Source: Candidatus Omnitrophota bacterium | GTDB taxonomy: Bacteria; Omnitrophota; 4484-213 | Reading direction: 5' to 3' | Assembly: GCA_030640885.1 (NCBI GenBank) | Contig: DAOWIN010000100.1 | Coordinates: forward strand, 1-18,670 | DNA: 18,670 bases | Shown: positions 7,042 to 13,421 of the stretch, piece after piece | Layout: each line of letters starts with the position of its first letter | How positions within the stretch are numbered: position 1 is the first letter of the stretch | The notes under the pieces: model-generated | What the model was told of the DNA's origin: nothing | Seen by the model: the letters and a program-made list of their open reading frames with translations, nothing else | The model's database searches: none | Position numbers and translations under genes: made by a program

Positions 7042-7113
7042 ATAAACCCCGTTAGAAGTCCCCGACAAAGTCGGGGCAGTCGCTTCTGGCGACTTACTTC
7101 TAACGGGGTTTAT
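7042..7113. repeat. Three-way-junction palindrome
   Basis: Perfect 18-bp outer stem (ATAAACCCCGTTAGAAGT at 7042-7059 with its complement at 7096-7113) enclosing two perfect inner hairpins: CCCCGAC-AAA-GTCGGGG (7060-7076) and AGTCGC-TTCTG-GCGACT (7078-7094). There is no U-run on the minus strand, so it is not a classical terminator. The outer arm encodes the last residues YKPR and stop of the thioredoxin fusion. The AACCCCGTTAGA arm recurs at 14339-14413. Confidence 0.85.
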
Positions 7114-8152
7114 AGACATTAAGTTTTTCTTCTAATAGTTTTTCTGGCATAGCACCAATAATTGAATCTACATTTTTTCCATCTTTAAATACAAGAAGAG
7201 TGGGAATTGACATAATCCCAAAACGGGATGCAATCTCTTTATTCCCTTCTATGTTTAATTTCCCAAAAGCAATTTCCCCTTTATGTTTTTTGGCCAAACT
7301 TTCAATCACCGGGTGAACCATCTGGCAAGGCCCACACCATTCTGCCCAGCAATCAACCACTAAAAAAGAATACTTACTTACTGCTTGAGCAAAACTATTC
7401 TCATTTAAAATAATGGGATAATTTGGGCTATCGATAAGTTCCTCTTTTCCCTTTGCCTCTTCTTTTTCTTGGGCAAGTGTTTCCTCAGCCCTTGAAGAAC
7501 CATAAGAGATTATTTGATTCACTAACTTTTCCTCAGATTGAAAACCACGCATAGTAGAACTTATATCTTCGTTTATTATCTGCTGAGGGACAGAGGATAT
7601 ATTAAATTGCCTTGCTCGAGATGAGGATCCTCCTGCTTCTATTAAACGCGAAGTTATTTTTCCTGGAATCTCAACAGCAATTCTATTCGCTAAAAGGACT
7701 GCAGGGACGCATTGAGGAGAATCAAAACTGATATATGTTTCTAAAAGGACATCTTTGTCAATATTTTTCAATTTCTCTTTAGAAGCACTGCTTAAATTGC
7801 TTTCCCTTTGAGAAACTAAAGATATGGTCTCAATAAAAGTTCCGGCCTGGTGCGTAGCTGGTGGTAACCAGTATTCTATTGAATATCCCAAGTCTTTACC
7901 GATTAGAATTACCGGAGAAGTGCTTAAGCTTAATTTCTTTGCTTCTTCACTCTCTAAACTTAAGGTCTCTCCTTTTATCTTATCAGTAATTTGAGAAAGT
8001 TCTTCTACTAAACCTTCGCTAAAACGCTCGTGCTCAAGGTTTTCATTTATATCTATAATATTTCTCGTGAACACCCTGATATCTGTGGTTTCCTGAAGCT
8101 CTCGTTCAAATTTTTCTTTTAAAATTCCCTTTGTTTTTTCATCAATCAGCAT
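7100..8152 (-). CDS. Degenerate PDO-like (double thioredoxin-fold) protein fused to active thioredoxin
   Basis: A 350-aa cytoplasmic protein, much longer than thioredoxin (about 105) or protein disulfide oxidoreductase (PDO, about 215-230). The last about 105 residues are a thioredoxin with WCGPC (272-276) and the cis-proline loop SIPT (315-318). Residues 1-215 follow the PDO/glutaredoxin-like pattern: a first module with SPVILIG (79-85) and a second with AVLLANRIAVE (151-161) and SVPQQIIN (187-194). However, both expected CxxC sites are lost. The first region reads FTRNIIDINENLEH with no Cys, and the second reads SPQC (145-148) where PDOs have CPYC. A Glu/Lys-rich linker (222-240) precedes the active domain. 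I infer that the first two modules bind partners or substrates and only the third is redox-active. The ribosome binding site AAAGGAAAGGAGG is excellent and belongs to repeat copy C. Confidence 0.85.
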   Translation of the reverse strand: MLIDEKTKGILKEKFERELQETTDIRVFTRNIIDINENLEHERFSEGLVEELSQITDKIKGETLSLESEEAKKLSLSTSPVILIGKDLGYSIEYWLPPATHQAGTFIETISLVSQRESNLSSASKEKLKNIDKDVLLETYISFDSPQCVPAVLLANRIAVEIPGKITSRLIEAGGSSSRARQFNISSVPQQIINEDISSTMRGFQSEEKLVNQIISYGSSRAEETLAQEKEEAKGKEELIDSPNYPIILNENSFAQAVSKYSFLVVDCWAEWCGPCQMVHPVIESLAKKHKGEIAFGKLNIEGNKEIASRFGIMSIPTLLVFKDGKNVDSIIGAMPEKLLEEKLNVYKPR

Positions 8153-8164
8153 TTTTCAAACCTC

Positions 8165-8242
8165 CTTTCCTTTCTTCCGCCTGAGGCGGAAGAGCCTGCG
8201 AAAGTGAGCGAAGCGAATGGACGCAGGATAAAGGTCTTTCTT
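8165..8242 (-). repeat. Two-hairpin SD-carrying repeat, copy C (5' leader of PDO/thioredoxin fusion)
   Basis: Hairpin 1 is CCTGCG/CGCAGG (8222-8227 with 8195-8200) around a loop with the core TTCGCTTCGCTCAC. Hairpin 2 is CTTCCGCC-TCA-GGCGGAAG (8174-8192). The next bases, AAAGGAAAGGAGG, are the ribosome binding site of the fusion gene. Beyond hairpin 1 the gap holds a CGTTCGCTACGCTCC palindrome word that runs into the end of the upstream gene. Confidence 0.88.
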
Positions 8243-8268
8243 GAATTCGGACCTATCGCTTACGTTCG

Positions 8269-8922
8269 CTACGCTCCAGGCGGTGTTCTTATTTGAGATT
8301 TAGATTTCCTGACAAAAAGCAAAGGAAATACTATATCGCTTAGACAGCAAGGTATCCAAACTGCCGAAAAAAGAAATAAAAAAATAACGATATACCAGAA
8401 CCAACTCAATGCTTCCCCTCTTGTTGCCATAATAATGTGAAATAATGAAGCCCAGGTGCTTAATAGAACATGTCCGGCATGGGGGAATTTCGTTGTTGGC
8501 CACGAATAGGCTATGGCAACTCCTAATATTGCTAATGGGTTAACCAACCACCATTTTTCAATAAAACCTATATGGATACCTCTATTCGGCATGTTAAGTA
8601 GAACTTCTCCCAAATAAGGTATTAGTGAATCGCTTATCGTAGCTATACCTATAGACCCGACATATCCTATAACAAGCAAAACCCAGAGATTGCATTTTCC
8701 TTTTATATGTGGACCGCGGCCACATGCATGAAGATTGTAAATTGATGCAGTGACAAGTGCGCTTAAAACAACGTGTATGGGATGAAGAATATAGAAAATA
8801 TTATAAGAAGTAGTATGGGGTAATCTATGAAAAAGTGCCATAACTATAATTCCGGTAATTGCGCCAAAGATAGTAAAGGGCGCGTGAATTTTTAACTCTT
8901 TTAAAATTTGTTTAAACATCAT
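8269..8922 (-). CDS. Multi-histidine polytopic membrane protein, unknown function
   Basis: A 217-aa protein with about six hydrophobic segments (roughly residues 15-31, 43-62, 79-97, 126-142, 150-166, 174-202). I do not recognise the family. Histidines lie in or near the membrane segments: H32/H36, H47/H50 (LHPIHVV), H65, H71, H117, H148/H151 (FPHAGHVL) and H162. There is also a CC pair (WIPCC, 191-193). Such paired His residues could coordinate haem or metal, but that is inference. It lies 42 bp downstream of a 2[4Fe-4S] ferredoxin gene, so a membrane electron-transfer or metal-transport partner is plausible. The last residues (TPPGA) come from a palindromic repeat at the gene end. ATG codons at 8922 and 8919 are adjacent; the ribosome binding site is weak. 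Confidence 0.75.
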   Translation of the reverse strand: MMFKQILKELKIHAPFTIFGAITGIIVMALFHRLPHTTSYNIFYILHPIHVVLSALVTASIYNLHACGRGPHIKGKCNLWVLLVIGYVGSIGIATISDSLIPYLGEVLLNMPNRGIHIGFIEKWWLVNPLAILGVAIAYSWPTTKFPHAGHVLLSTWASLFHIIMATRGEALSWFWYIVIFLFLFSAVWIPCCLSDIVFPLLFVRKSKSQIRTPPGA

Positions 8923-8964
8923 ACATTCCCAGAAACTTTTTCCATCATTTTTTACTCACCCATT

Positions 8965-9321
8965 TCACAATTTTATTTTCTCAAGCTCTTTTAGGGTTTT
9001 TTCTGCGATGAGTTTTTCTTTGTTAAAATGCTTTATCATTCGGTTTAAACATTTATCCTTTTCTTTAACATCACAGAAATACTTTCCACAAGCTTCCATA
9101 AATCCCTTTGTCATCTCTACATTTGTTCTTATCTCTTCTGGTATTTTTTCGCTATCGTGTCTTACTGCTTCCTGAGAACAAATAACATGACAAGTACCAC
9201 AATGAATGCACTCAGCCATATTTATTTTTGCTTTTTTACCCTCCATTATAATTGCACCTACCGGACACTTTTTTACACATATCCCGCAACCAACACATTT
9301 TTGTTCATCAATCCAGGGCAT
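8965..9321 (-). CDS. 2[4Fe-4S] ferredoxin with C-terminal helical extension
   Basis: A 118-aa low-potential electron carrier. The N-terminal 50 residues hold two complete CxxCxxCxxxC motifs (C9, C12, C15, C19 with Pro after; C38, C41, C44, C48). The about 65-residue extension contains three more cysteines (C78, C83, C91) and a charged helix (NKEKLIAEKTLKELEKIKL). The extension is not part of ordinary clostridial ferredoxins and could dock a partner. The start ATG is preceded by AGGAGG, which is itself within the last codons and stop of the upstream methyltransferase gene, so translation is coupled. Likely electron donor or acceptor for the neighbouring membrane protein or MinD-ferredoxin ATPase. 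Confidence 0.92.
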   Translation of the reverse strand: MPWIDEQKCVGCGICVKKCPVGAIIMEGKKAKINMAECIHCGTCHVICSQEAVRHDSEKIPEEIRTNVEMTKGFMEACGKYFCDVKEKDKCLNRMIKHFNKEKLIAEKTLKELEKIKL

Positions 9322-9327
9322 TTTAAA

Positions 9328-9891
9328 CTACCTCCTAAAATTTAATATATAACCTTCATTGTAATAATCGTTGTGTAAAAGCCATTTTGAAAATTTATGC
9401 TCTAAAATAAAACCTGCCTCATTTATTTCATTCACGATACTTTTTAGATTTATGTTAGCCAACTCCATTAAAGGCTGATCTTCTTTGCAATGCTTGGGAT
9501 AAACAGAAAGAAACCCCGTCGGTTTCAACAAGCGATAAACCTCATTATAAATTATTTTTCTGTTCTTTTCATAATGGATAACATCATAACATAAAGCAAT
9601 ATCAACCGATTCGTTTTCTAGCGGAACTCTTGAATCTTCGTTTATTATTTCAATATTGCTTATGGCATTTTGTTGCATTATGTTTTTCAATACATTCAAG
9701 CTATTGATATCTTTGTCCAGTGCATATACTTTGCCTTTATCTCCTACTATTTTTGCGGCTGGAATGCTGTAATGACCTTCCCCACAGCCAAAATCTAATA
9801 TAGTCTGTCCTTTTTTAACCCCTATCTCTTTTAAAAAGATTTGGCCCCTTTGCTCTACCCATCTTTTGATATTAGTCCCTTTATTTTTCAT
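9328..9891 (-). CDS. Class I SAM-dependent methyltransferase (1)
   Basis: A 187-aa predicted methyltransferase. Motif I is DFGCGEGH (33-40), followed by the acidic residue ending beta-2 (YALDKD) and an IALCYDVIHY segment where motif IV lies, then YRLLKPTG typical of UbiE/Methyltransf_11-like enzymes. The substrate is unknown. The start overlaps the end of the MinD-ferredoxin gene by 11 bases, showing tight coupling, and the end contains the ferredoxin ribosome binding site. A second, divergent methyltransferase lies on the other side of the same ATPase, so the two probably act on related targets of this cluster. Confidence 0.88.
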   Translation of the reverse strand: MKNKGTNIKRWVEQRGQIFLKEIGVKKGQTILDFGCGEGHYSIPAAKIVGDKGKVYALDKDINSLNVLKNIMQQNAISNIEIINEDSRVPLENESVDIALCYDVIHYEKNRKIIYNEVYRLLKPTGFLSVYPKHCKEDQPLMELANINLKSIVNEINEAGFILEHKFSKWLLHNDYYNEGYILNFRR

Positions 9892-10708
9892 TTATTAAAT
9901 TAAATAAATCTTTAAACCTTTGTTTATATTCCGGAAATTGCTCAACAGCAGGTATTCCTTTAGAATAAGCAGAGGCTATTTCTTTTTTGAAAGGGATTTT
10001 CATAAGCACCGCTATATTTTCCTTGCGGCAATAATCATCTGTTTTCCTATCTCCTAAATCCGAACGGTTAATAACAACACCGAAGGAAATACTAAGTTTT
10101 CTTAATACTTCAACCGCAAGAATAAGATCATTCAATCCAAATGGGGTTGGTTCAGTAACAAGAATACAAAAATCGCTTTTTTTTATTGCTGTAATTACAG
10201 GGCAGGAGGTTCCTGGAGGTGCATCAATAATATTTACTTGGGCAGAATTGATATGTTTTTTAACTGCCTTTATGACTGGCGGCGACATTGCCTCCCCGAT
10301 GTTTAATTTCCCTTGGGTGAACAGTAAATCCCTTTTTTTGCCTGTTTCAACAAAACCAATCTCTTTATTCACTTCCTTTATTGCGTGTTGAGGGCAAAAA
10401 TAACTGCATGAACCGCACCCGTGACAAAGCTCAGGAAATATTAACACCTTTTTATTTACAACGGCTATGGCATTATAGGCGCAAACCTCCTGACACTTGC
10501 CGCACCCATCACATTTAGCTTCATTGACTTTGGGCACGGGAATAAAAACATATTCCTTGCTTTTGATTTCGGGCTTTATAAAAATATGGGAATTGGGTTC
10601 TTCCACATCACAATCTAAAATCTGGGCATTGGGAACTGACAAGGCAAGATTTGTCGCAACTGTGGTTTTACCGGTCCCGCCTTTTCCGCTGGCAACTGAA
10701 ATAATCAT
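9881..10708 (-). CDS. MinD-superfamily ATPase with inserted 2[4Fe-4S] ferredoxin domain (COG1149 type), copy 2
   Basis: A 275-aa paralogue of the protein at 4707-5618. The deviant Walker A GKGGTGKT is at 8-15. Ferredoxin motifs are C66, C69, C72, C76 and C95, C98, C101, C105. The Walker B segment NIIDAPPGTSCPV and the segment LVTEPTPFGLND follow. In this copy the two cluster motifs have the usual 18-residue spacing with no insertion. It starts five bases after the stop of methyltransferase 2 and overlaps methyltransferase 1. With the NifX-like proteins upstream this matches the composition of ORP-type loci, in which MinD-like ATPases work with a COG1433 metallocluster carrier. Nitrogenase NifH is excluded by the ferredoxin insert. 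Confidence 0.93.
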   Translation of the reverse strand: MIISVASGKGGTGKTTVATNLALSVPNAQILDCDVEEPNSHIFIKPEIKSKEYVFIPVPKVNEAKCDGCGKCQEVCAYNAIAVVNKKVLIFPELCHGCGSCSYFCPQHAIKEVNKEIGFVETGKKRDLLFTQGKLNIGEAMSPPVIKAVKKHINSAQVNIIDAPPGTSCPVITAIKKSDFCILVTEPTPFGLNDLILAVEVLRKLSISFGVVINRSDLGDRKTDDYCRKENIAVLMKIPFKKEIASAYSKGIPAVEQFPEYKQRFKDLFNLINEK

Positions 10709-10713
10709 ATAGT

Positions 10714-11316
10714 TTAATGATATGCTACAATAACATCCTGAAATTTGCTTCTGTGTTTTTGGACACTGAATCCCTTGGTTTCTAAATAATCAGCGACCTC
10801 TGATAAGACCGTTTGCCCCACTCTATGCTCTTTTCCTTCGCTGGCGTGAATCTTGGCTACTACTTCTAAACCCTCTCTTGTGAAATCACTCAAAACAATT
10901 TTTCCTTTAGGAGCAGCTACCCTCATTAACTCATCTGCAACTTTAACAACATCAGCAAGGTGATGCACCGTATTAACGGAAAATATTATGTTGAAACTGG
11001 AATTATTAAAACTTAAATTTTCGGCGTTTTCTATTCTGAAATCCACAAGTTTTTCAAAACCGAAATATTTTATGTTAAGTTTAGCAAACTTTTGTTCCTC
11101 ATCTAAAATATCAATACTAAGAAAATTGCGGCCTTCTTTAGCAAGTTGAACAGTAAAATACCCTTTACCTGTTCCAACCTCTAAGATATTTCCATAAAGA
11201 GGCTCTGCCTTTTCTAAGATAAATTTTCTCTCTTTTTCAAGATTGTAGCCAAAGCTCCTGTAAAGATTTATTCTTTCTAAATATTTTTTATGATTTTCCA
11301 ATAATTTCTTTTCCAA
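10714..11316 (-). CDS. Class I SAM-dependent methyltransferase (2)
   Basis: A 200-aa predicted methyltransferase. Motif I EVGTGKG is at 46-52, SIDILDEE lies at beta-2, and the motif IV region reads FNIIFSVNTVHHLAD, followed by KGKIVLSDF. The HH pair and Methyltransf_11 character are seen in methyltransferases often found beside MinD-ferredoxin and NifX-like genes in anaerobes, but the substrate is unknown. The start is TTG at 11316, with GGGAG seven bases upstream inside the end of the zinc-ribbon gene; no better in-frame ATG is present near the N-terminus. Gaps on both sides are 3-5 bases, so it is firmly within one operon. Confidence 0.87.
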   Translation of the reverse strand: MEKKLLENHKKYLERINLYRSFGYNLEKERKFILEKAEPLYGNILEVGTGKGYFTVQLAKEGRNFLSIDILDEEQKFAKLNIKYFGFEKLVDFRIENAENLSFNNSSFNIIFSVNTVHHLADVVKVADELMRVAAPKGKIVLSDFTREGLEVVAKIHASEGKEHRVGQTVLSEVADYLETKGFSVQKHRSKFQDVIVAYH

Positions 11317-11319
11317 ACC

Positions 11320-11517
11320 TCACTCCCGCATCATTAGATTCCCGCATTTTGGACATTTCAAAGAATTGCATGGCGTTGCGACCTGATGAGGTGTCTTTGC
11401 GCCACAACTTGGACAAATACAAAATCCTCCTGACCCCGCACCTGGGCGATTTCCGCCCATTCTACCTCGCCCTCCGCCTCTTCCCATACCTCTTCCTGTT
11501 CCATTTGCAAATGGCAT
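11320..11517 (-). CDS. Gly/Arg-rich zinc-ribbon protein with MPxxNGTG start
   Basis: A 65-aa protein. Residues 1-30 are Gly/Arg-rich, beginning MPFANGTGRGMGRGG. Residues 31-60 form a rubredoxin-like zinc ribbon with CICPSC (C33, C35, C38) and C50, C55-PKC58. The opening MPxxNGTG is shared with the DUF5320-like protein and, unusually, with the Fur-family regulator in the same cluster. It has a strong ribosome binding site (AAAGGAAAGGAGG, from repeat copy D) and is followed at once by the TTG-started methyltransferase. It may bind metal or act as a scaffold, but no function is established that I know of. Confidence 0.8.
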   Translation of the reverse strand: MPFANGTGRGMGRGGGRGRMGGNRPGAGSGGFCICPSCGAKTPHQVATPCNSLKCPKCGNLMMRE

Positions 11518-11530
11518 TTTTCATTCCTCC

Positions 11531-11605
11531 TTTCCTTTCTTCCGCCTAAGGCGGAAGAGCCTGCGAGAGTAAGTAAAGCGAACGGGCGCAGGATAAGACT
11601 CTTCT
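11531..11605 (-). repeat. Two-hairpin SD-carrying repeat, copy D (5' leader of Gly-rich zinc ribbon)
   Basis: Hairpin 1 is CCTGCG/CGCAGG (11587-11592 with 11560-11565). Hairpin 2 is CTTCCGCC-TTA-GGCGGAAG (11539-11557). AAAGGAAAGGAGG serves as ribosome binding site. It is nearly identical to copy C except for the loop (TTTACTTAC in place of TTCGCTCAC). The rest of the gap to 11680 holds a further CTCTTCTCGCAGG word and no gene. Confidence 0.88.
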
Positions 11606-11680
11606 CGCAGGGTAAATATAATTTCGCTATCTAGCTTCTTTTACTGCTCTTTGATAACTTTTCATCCAAAGGCTTATCAG

Positions 11681-12061
11681 TTATGTCTTTCCCATTCCCG
11701 GCATACCAAATTTTGAATCCACGCTGGGATCTTGGATTGGTTTTAGTTCACCCTTATTATACCTTTCTATTGCAGTTTTAACAACGCCTGATACGCCAGT
11801 AATCACATTTATACCCGCTGTTTGCAATACCCGAAAAGCGTTGGGACCAACATTGCCCGTTAAAACTGCTCGCACGGCTCTTTCTGCCATAAACTGACCC
11901 GACTGAACTCCGACACCGCCCATACCACTAACATTGGAATTTTCAATTGCTTCAAATTCAGAACTCTCCGTGTCCGCAATAATAAAATACTGGCATCTGC
12001 CAAATCTTGAATCAACCTGTGAATCTAAACTATCGCCTTGCGAAGTAATACATATTTTCAT
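11681..12061 (-). CDS. NifX/NifB-C-like dinitrogenase Fe-Mo cofactor family protein (COG1433), copy 1
   Basis: A 126-aa RNase-H-like-fold protein of the family that binds Fe-S or Fe-Mo clusters. Family marks: the N-terminal strand MKICITSQG, the DSRFGRCQYF segment (about 17-26), VSGMGGVGVQSG in the middle, and VLTGNVGPNAFRVLQTAGI (about 66-84). The C-terminal tail is Gly/Met-rich (FGMPGMGKT). The ORP protein of Desulfovibrio and archaeal MTH1175 belong to this group, so it may carry a metallocluster between the MinD-ferredoxin ATPases and a target. No nitrogenase genes are nearby. GGGGGT precedes the ATG. It is separated from the second copy by MITE-like element 2. Confidence 0.9.
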   Translation of the reverse strand: MKICITSQGDSLDSQVDSRFGRCQYFIIADTESSEFEAIENSNVSGMGGVGVQSGQFMAERAVRAVLTGNVGPNAFRVLQTAGINVITGVSGVVKTAIERYNKGELKPIQDPSVDSKFGMPGMGKT

Positions 12062-12090
12062 ATCTGTACCCCCTATTTTGTTATTTGCTA

Positions 12091-12369
12091 TAACTTAACT
12101 TTGGCAAAAATCTCGGCGTAAAGGAATTTTTGTGTTTTGAGCGGACATTGATCCGCCTAAGGCGGATCAAGTTGAGGCAGGTAATAGCAAAATTATATTC
12201 AAAGCTCGCCGAAGTTCTGAAATGTTTCAGAACGAAGGCGAGCAAGTTTGATTTTGCCCTGCTGAAACGCAGATTTTAGCGTTAGGAAAAAATCACGGGA
12301 GCGAAACAATGCAAAAATTCCTTTTGATTATGCAATTTGGGGAAATTGCCAAAGTTTAACTATAAGTTA
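12091..12369. mobile_element. MITE-like element 2 with terminal inverted repeats and nested hairpins
   Basis: Non-coding 279-bp element filling the 305-bp gap between the NifX-like genes. The left end (TAACTTAACTTTGGCAA, 12091-12107) is inverted at the right end (TTGCCAAAGTTTAACTATAA, 12346-12365, ending TAAGTTA). Core 12276-12324 matches element 1. The inside holds TTGATCCGCC-TAA-GGCGGATCAA (12148-12170). A larger hairpin at 12204-12243 pairs GCTCGCC with GGCGAGC and GTTCTGAAA with TTTCAGAAC. The first bases on the minus strand provide the TAA stop of the upstream NifX-like gene, as element 1 does for FmdB 1. I see no coding sequence or promoter in it. Confidence 0.75.
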
Positions 12370-12747
12370 TTCCTGATGATCGCATTCGGTTTTGTCTAAA
12401 CCATATCCTTTACCCAAGCCGGGTTTGCAAAGACTCTCGCCGCCCTCTAAAGTTCCTTTTTGAATCTTCTCTACTGTCTCATCAATTTTACCGCCTATAC
12501 CCATAATTGTCTGGATACCAAATTCATTGAAAATCCCTGCCGCCCTCATTCCTATACCACCGGCAATAATACAGTTAACCCCTTTTTGATGCAAGAATTC
12601 TGGGATAAACCCGGGGTGATGTCCAGGATTATCTATAACCTCTCTCCCTTTAAGCTCACCATCCTCTATATTTATAATAGTAAAGGATGGACACCTACCA
12701 AAATGGGCAGATACAAAATCCCCATCTGTTGAAATTGCTATTTTCAA
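12367..12747 (-). CDS. NifX/NifB-C-like protein (COG1433), copy 2, TTG start
   Basis: A 126-aa member of the same family as 11681-12061 but clearly divergent. It shows AISTDGDFVSAHFGRCPSF (4-22), DNPGHHPGFIPEF (39-51) with the adjacent His pair seen in this subgroup, and IIAGGIGMRAAGIFNEFGI (60-78). The tail has two cysteines (SLCKPG, ECDHQE). The HFGRCP motif and His/Cys residues suit metal or cluster binding. The start is TTG at 12747, seven bases after GGGGG; no upstream ATG exists in frame. It is second after the DUF5320-like gene in the Fur-led run. Confidence 0.9.
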   Translation of the reverse strand: MKIAISTDGDFVSAHFGRCPSFTIINIEDGELKGREVIDNPGHHPGFIPEFLHQKGVNCIIAGGIGMRAAGIFNEFGIQTIMGIGGKIDETVEKIQKGTLEGGESLCKPGLGKGYGLDKTECDHQE

Positions 12748-12758
12748 AATTAACCCCC

Positions 12759-12830
12759 TTTCCTTACTCGCGAAGCGAGAGCCTGCGAGAGTGAGCGAAA
12801 CGAACGGGCGCAGGATAAAGGTCTTACTTC
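12759..12830 (-). repeat. Two-hairpin SD-carrying repeat, copy E (5' leader of NifX-like copy 2)
   Basis: Hairpin 1 is CCTGCG/CGCAGG (12809-12814 with 12782-12787). Hairpin 2 is shortened to CTCGC-TTC-GCGAG (12767-12779). AAGGAAAGGGGG follows as the ribosome binding site for the TTG start. Confidence 0.88.
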
Positions 12831-12889
12831 CAAAGGTATCTTTCTTTCCTTACTCGCCATTTCTTCATTCTTTTTCCCGAGAACCGAAG

Positions 12890-12912
12890 CCCCCCGATGT
12901 AATATCGGGGGG
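12890..12912. repeat. Isolated 9-bp GC-rich hairpin
   Basis: CCCCCCGAT (12890-12898) and ATCGGGGGG (12904-12912) around a 5-base loop, between the DUF5320-like gene and repeat copy E. No T-tract follows on the minus strand, so an intrinsic terminator is unlikely, although the stem could stall RNase or polymerase. The rest of the 12831-12961 gap shows nothing recognisable. Confidence 0.6.
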
Positions 12913-12961
12913 AATCAAAGTCCATTCCGCCTTATTTACTTCTTTTCATTGCTCACGCTTC

Positions 12962-13291
12962 TTATTTGCTCTTTTTGGCTGCAGATTCTAATTCTGTTAT
13001 TCGTTGGTTAACGGCCTTGATTTCTTCCTGCATTGCTTTTGCCTGCTCTTTGAGCATATCAGCTTCTTGCTGAGGAGCTAAGTTAGGAGCATCCGGATAA
13101 TCAGCTCCATACCAGCCAAATCCTCGTCCGAAACCAGGACCTCTACTCAAACCACGGCCATAACCAAATCTCAAACCTCTTCTTGGAATGAAATTGGCAT
13201 AACCCGGTGCAGGATAACCAGCACAATAACCTGCGGCGCGGCCTGTCATTGGACCTCTTCCTGTTGGACCTGTTCCATTTCCACCTGGCAT
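12962..13291 (-). CDS. DUF5320-like Gly-rich protein with coiled-coil tail
   Basis: A 109-aa protein. The N-terminus MPGGNGTGPTGRGPMTGRAA with a nearby Cys (C23) is the signature of the small DUF5320 family. The middle is Gly/Arg/Tyr/Phe-rich (residues 30-65), and about residues 74-105 form a charged helix (EADMLKEQAKAMQEEI and on) suited to a coiled coil. I start it at the ATG at 13291, because GGGGGTG lies at proper distance; the open frame extending upstream to 13453 is only translated heptamer repeat. Family members often sit beside NifX-like and MinD-ferredoxin genes in anaerobes. Its biochemical role is not known. Confidence 0.85.
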   Translation of the reverse strand: MPGGNGTGPTGRGPMTGRAAGYCAGYPAPGYANFIPRRGLRFGYGRGLSRGPGFGRGFGWYGADYPDAPNLAPQQEADMLKEQAKAMQEEIKAVNQRITELESAAKKSK

Positions 13292-13312
13292 TTTGATCAC
13301 CCCCTTATTTTT

Positions 13313-13421
13313 CAGTCTACAGTCAACAGTCAACAGTCTACAGTCAACAGTCTTTAGATCTTTCTGGTGACTGGTGACTTGTGACTTGTAACTTGTGACT
13401 GGTGACTGTCCTCTGTTGACT
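13313..13421. repeat. Inverted heptamer array between Fur-family gene and DUF5320-like gene
   Basis: Left arm: CAGTCTA, CAGTCAA, CAGTCAA, CAGTCTA, CAGTCAA, CAGTCTT. Right arm: GTGACTG, GTGACTT, GTGACTT, GTAACTT, GTGACTG, GTGACTG, then TCCTCTGTTGACT. The arms are inverted complements (CAGTCAA against GTGACTG). The end word CTGTCCTCTGTT-ACT is shared with the array at 3662-3791, so both are copies of one element type. The right arm encodes the end of the Fur-family protein. Confidence 0.85.

Noticed and set aside
7042..7113. tRNA-like cloverleaf
   Set aside because: It has two inner arms rather than three, no T-loop or anticodon arm signature, and it overlaps a coding end.
12890..12912. Intrinsic terminator
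   Set aside because: The stem is strong but no T-run follows on either strand.
4707..13291. Nitrogen fixation gene cluster
   Set aside because: NifX-like and MinD-like proteins are present, but there is no nifH, nifD, nifK or nifB; the ATPases carry ferredoxin inserts, as in COG1149 rather than NifH.
13313..13421. Possible CRISPR array
   Set aside because: Units are only 7 bases, contiguous and degenerate with no spacers, and they invert midway; the same holds for the arrays at 3662 and 17585.
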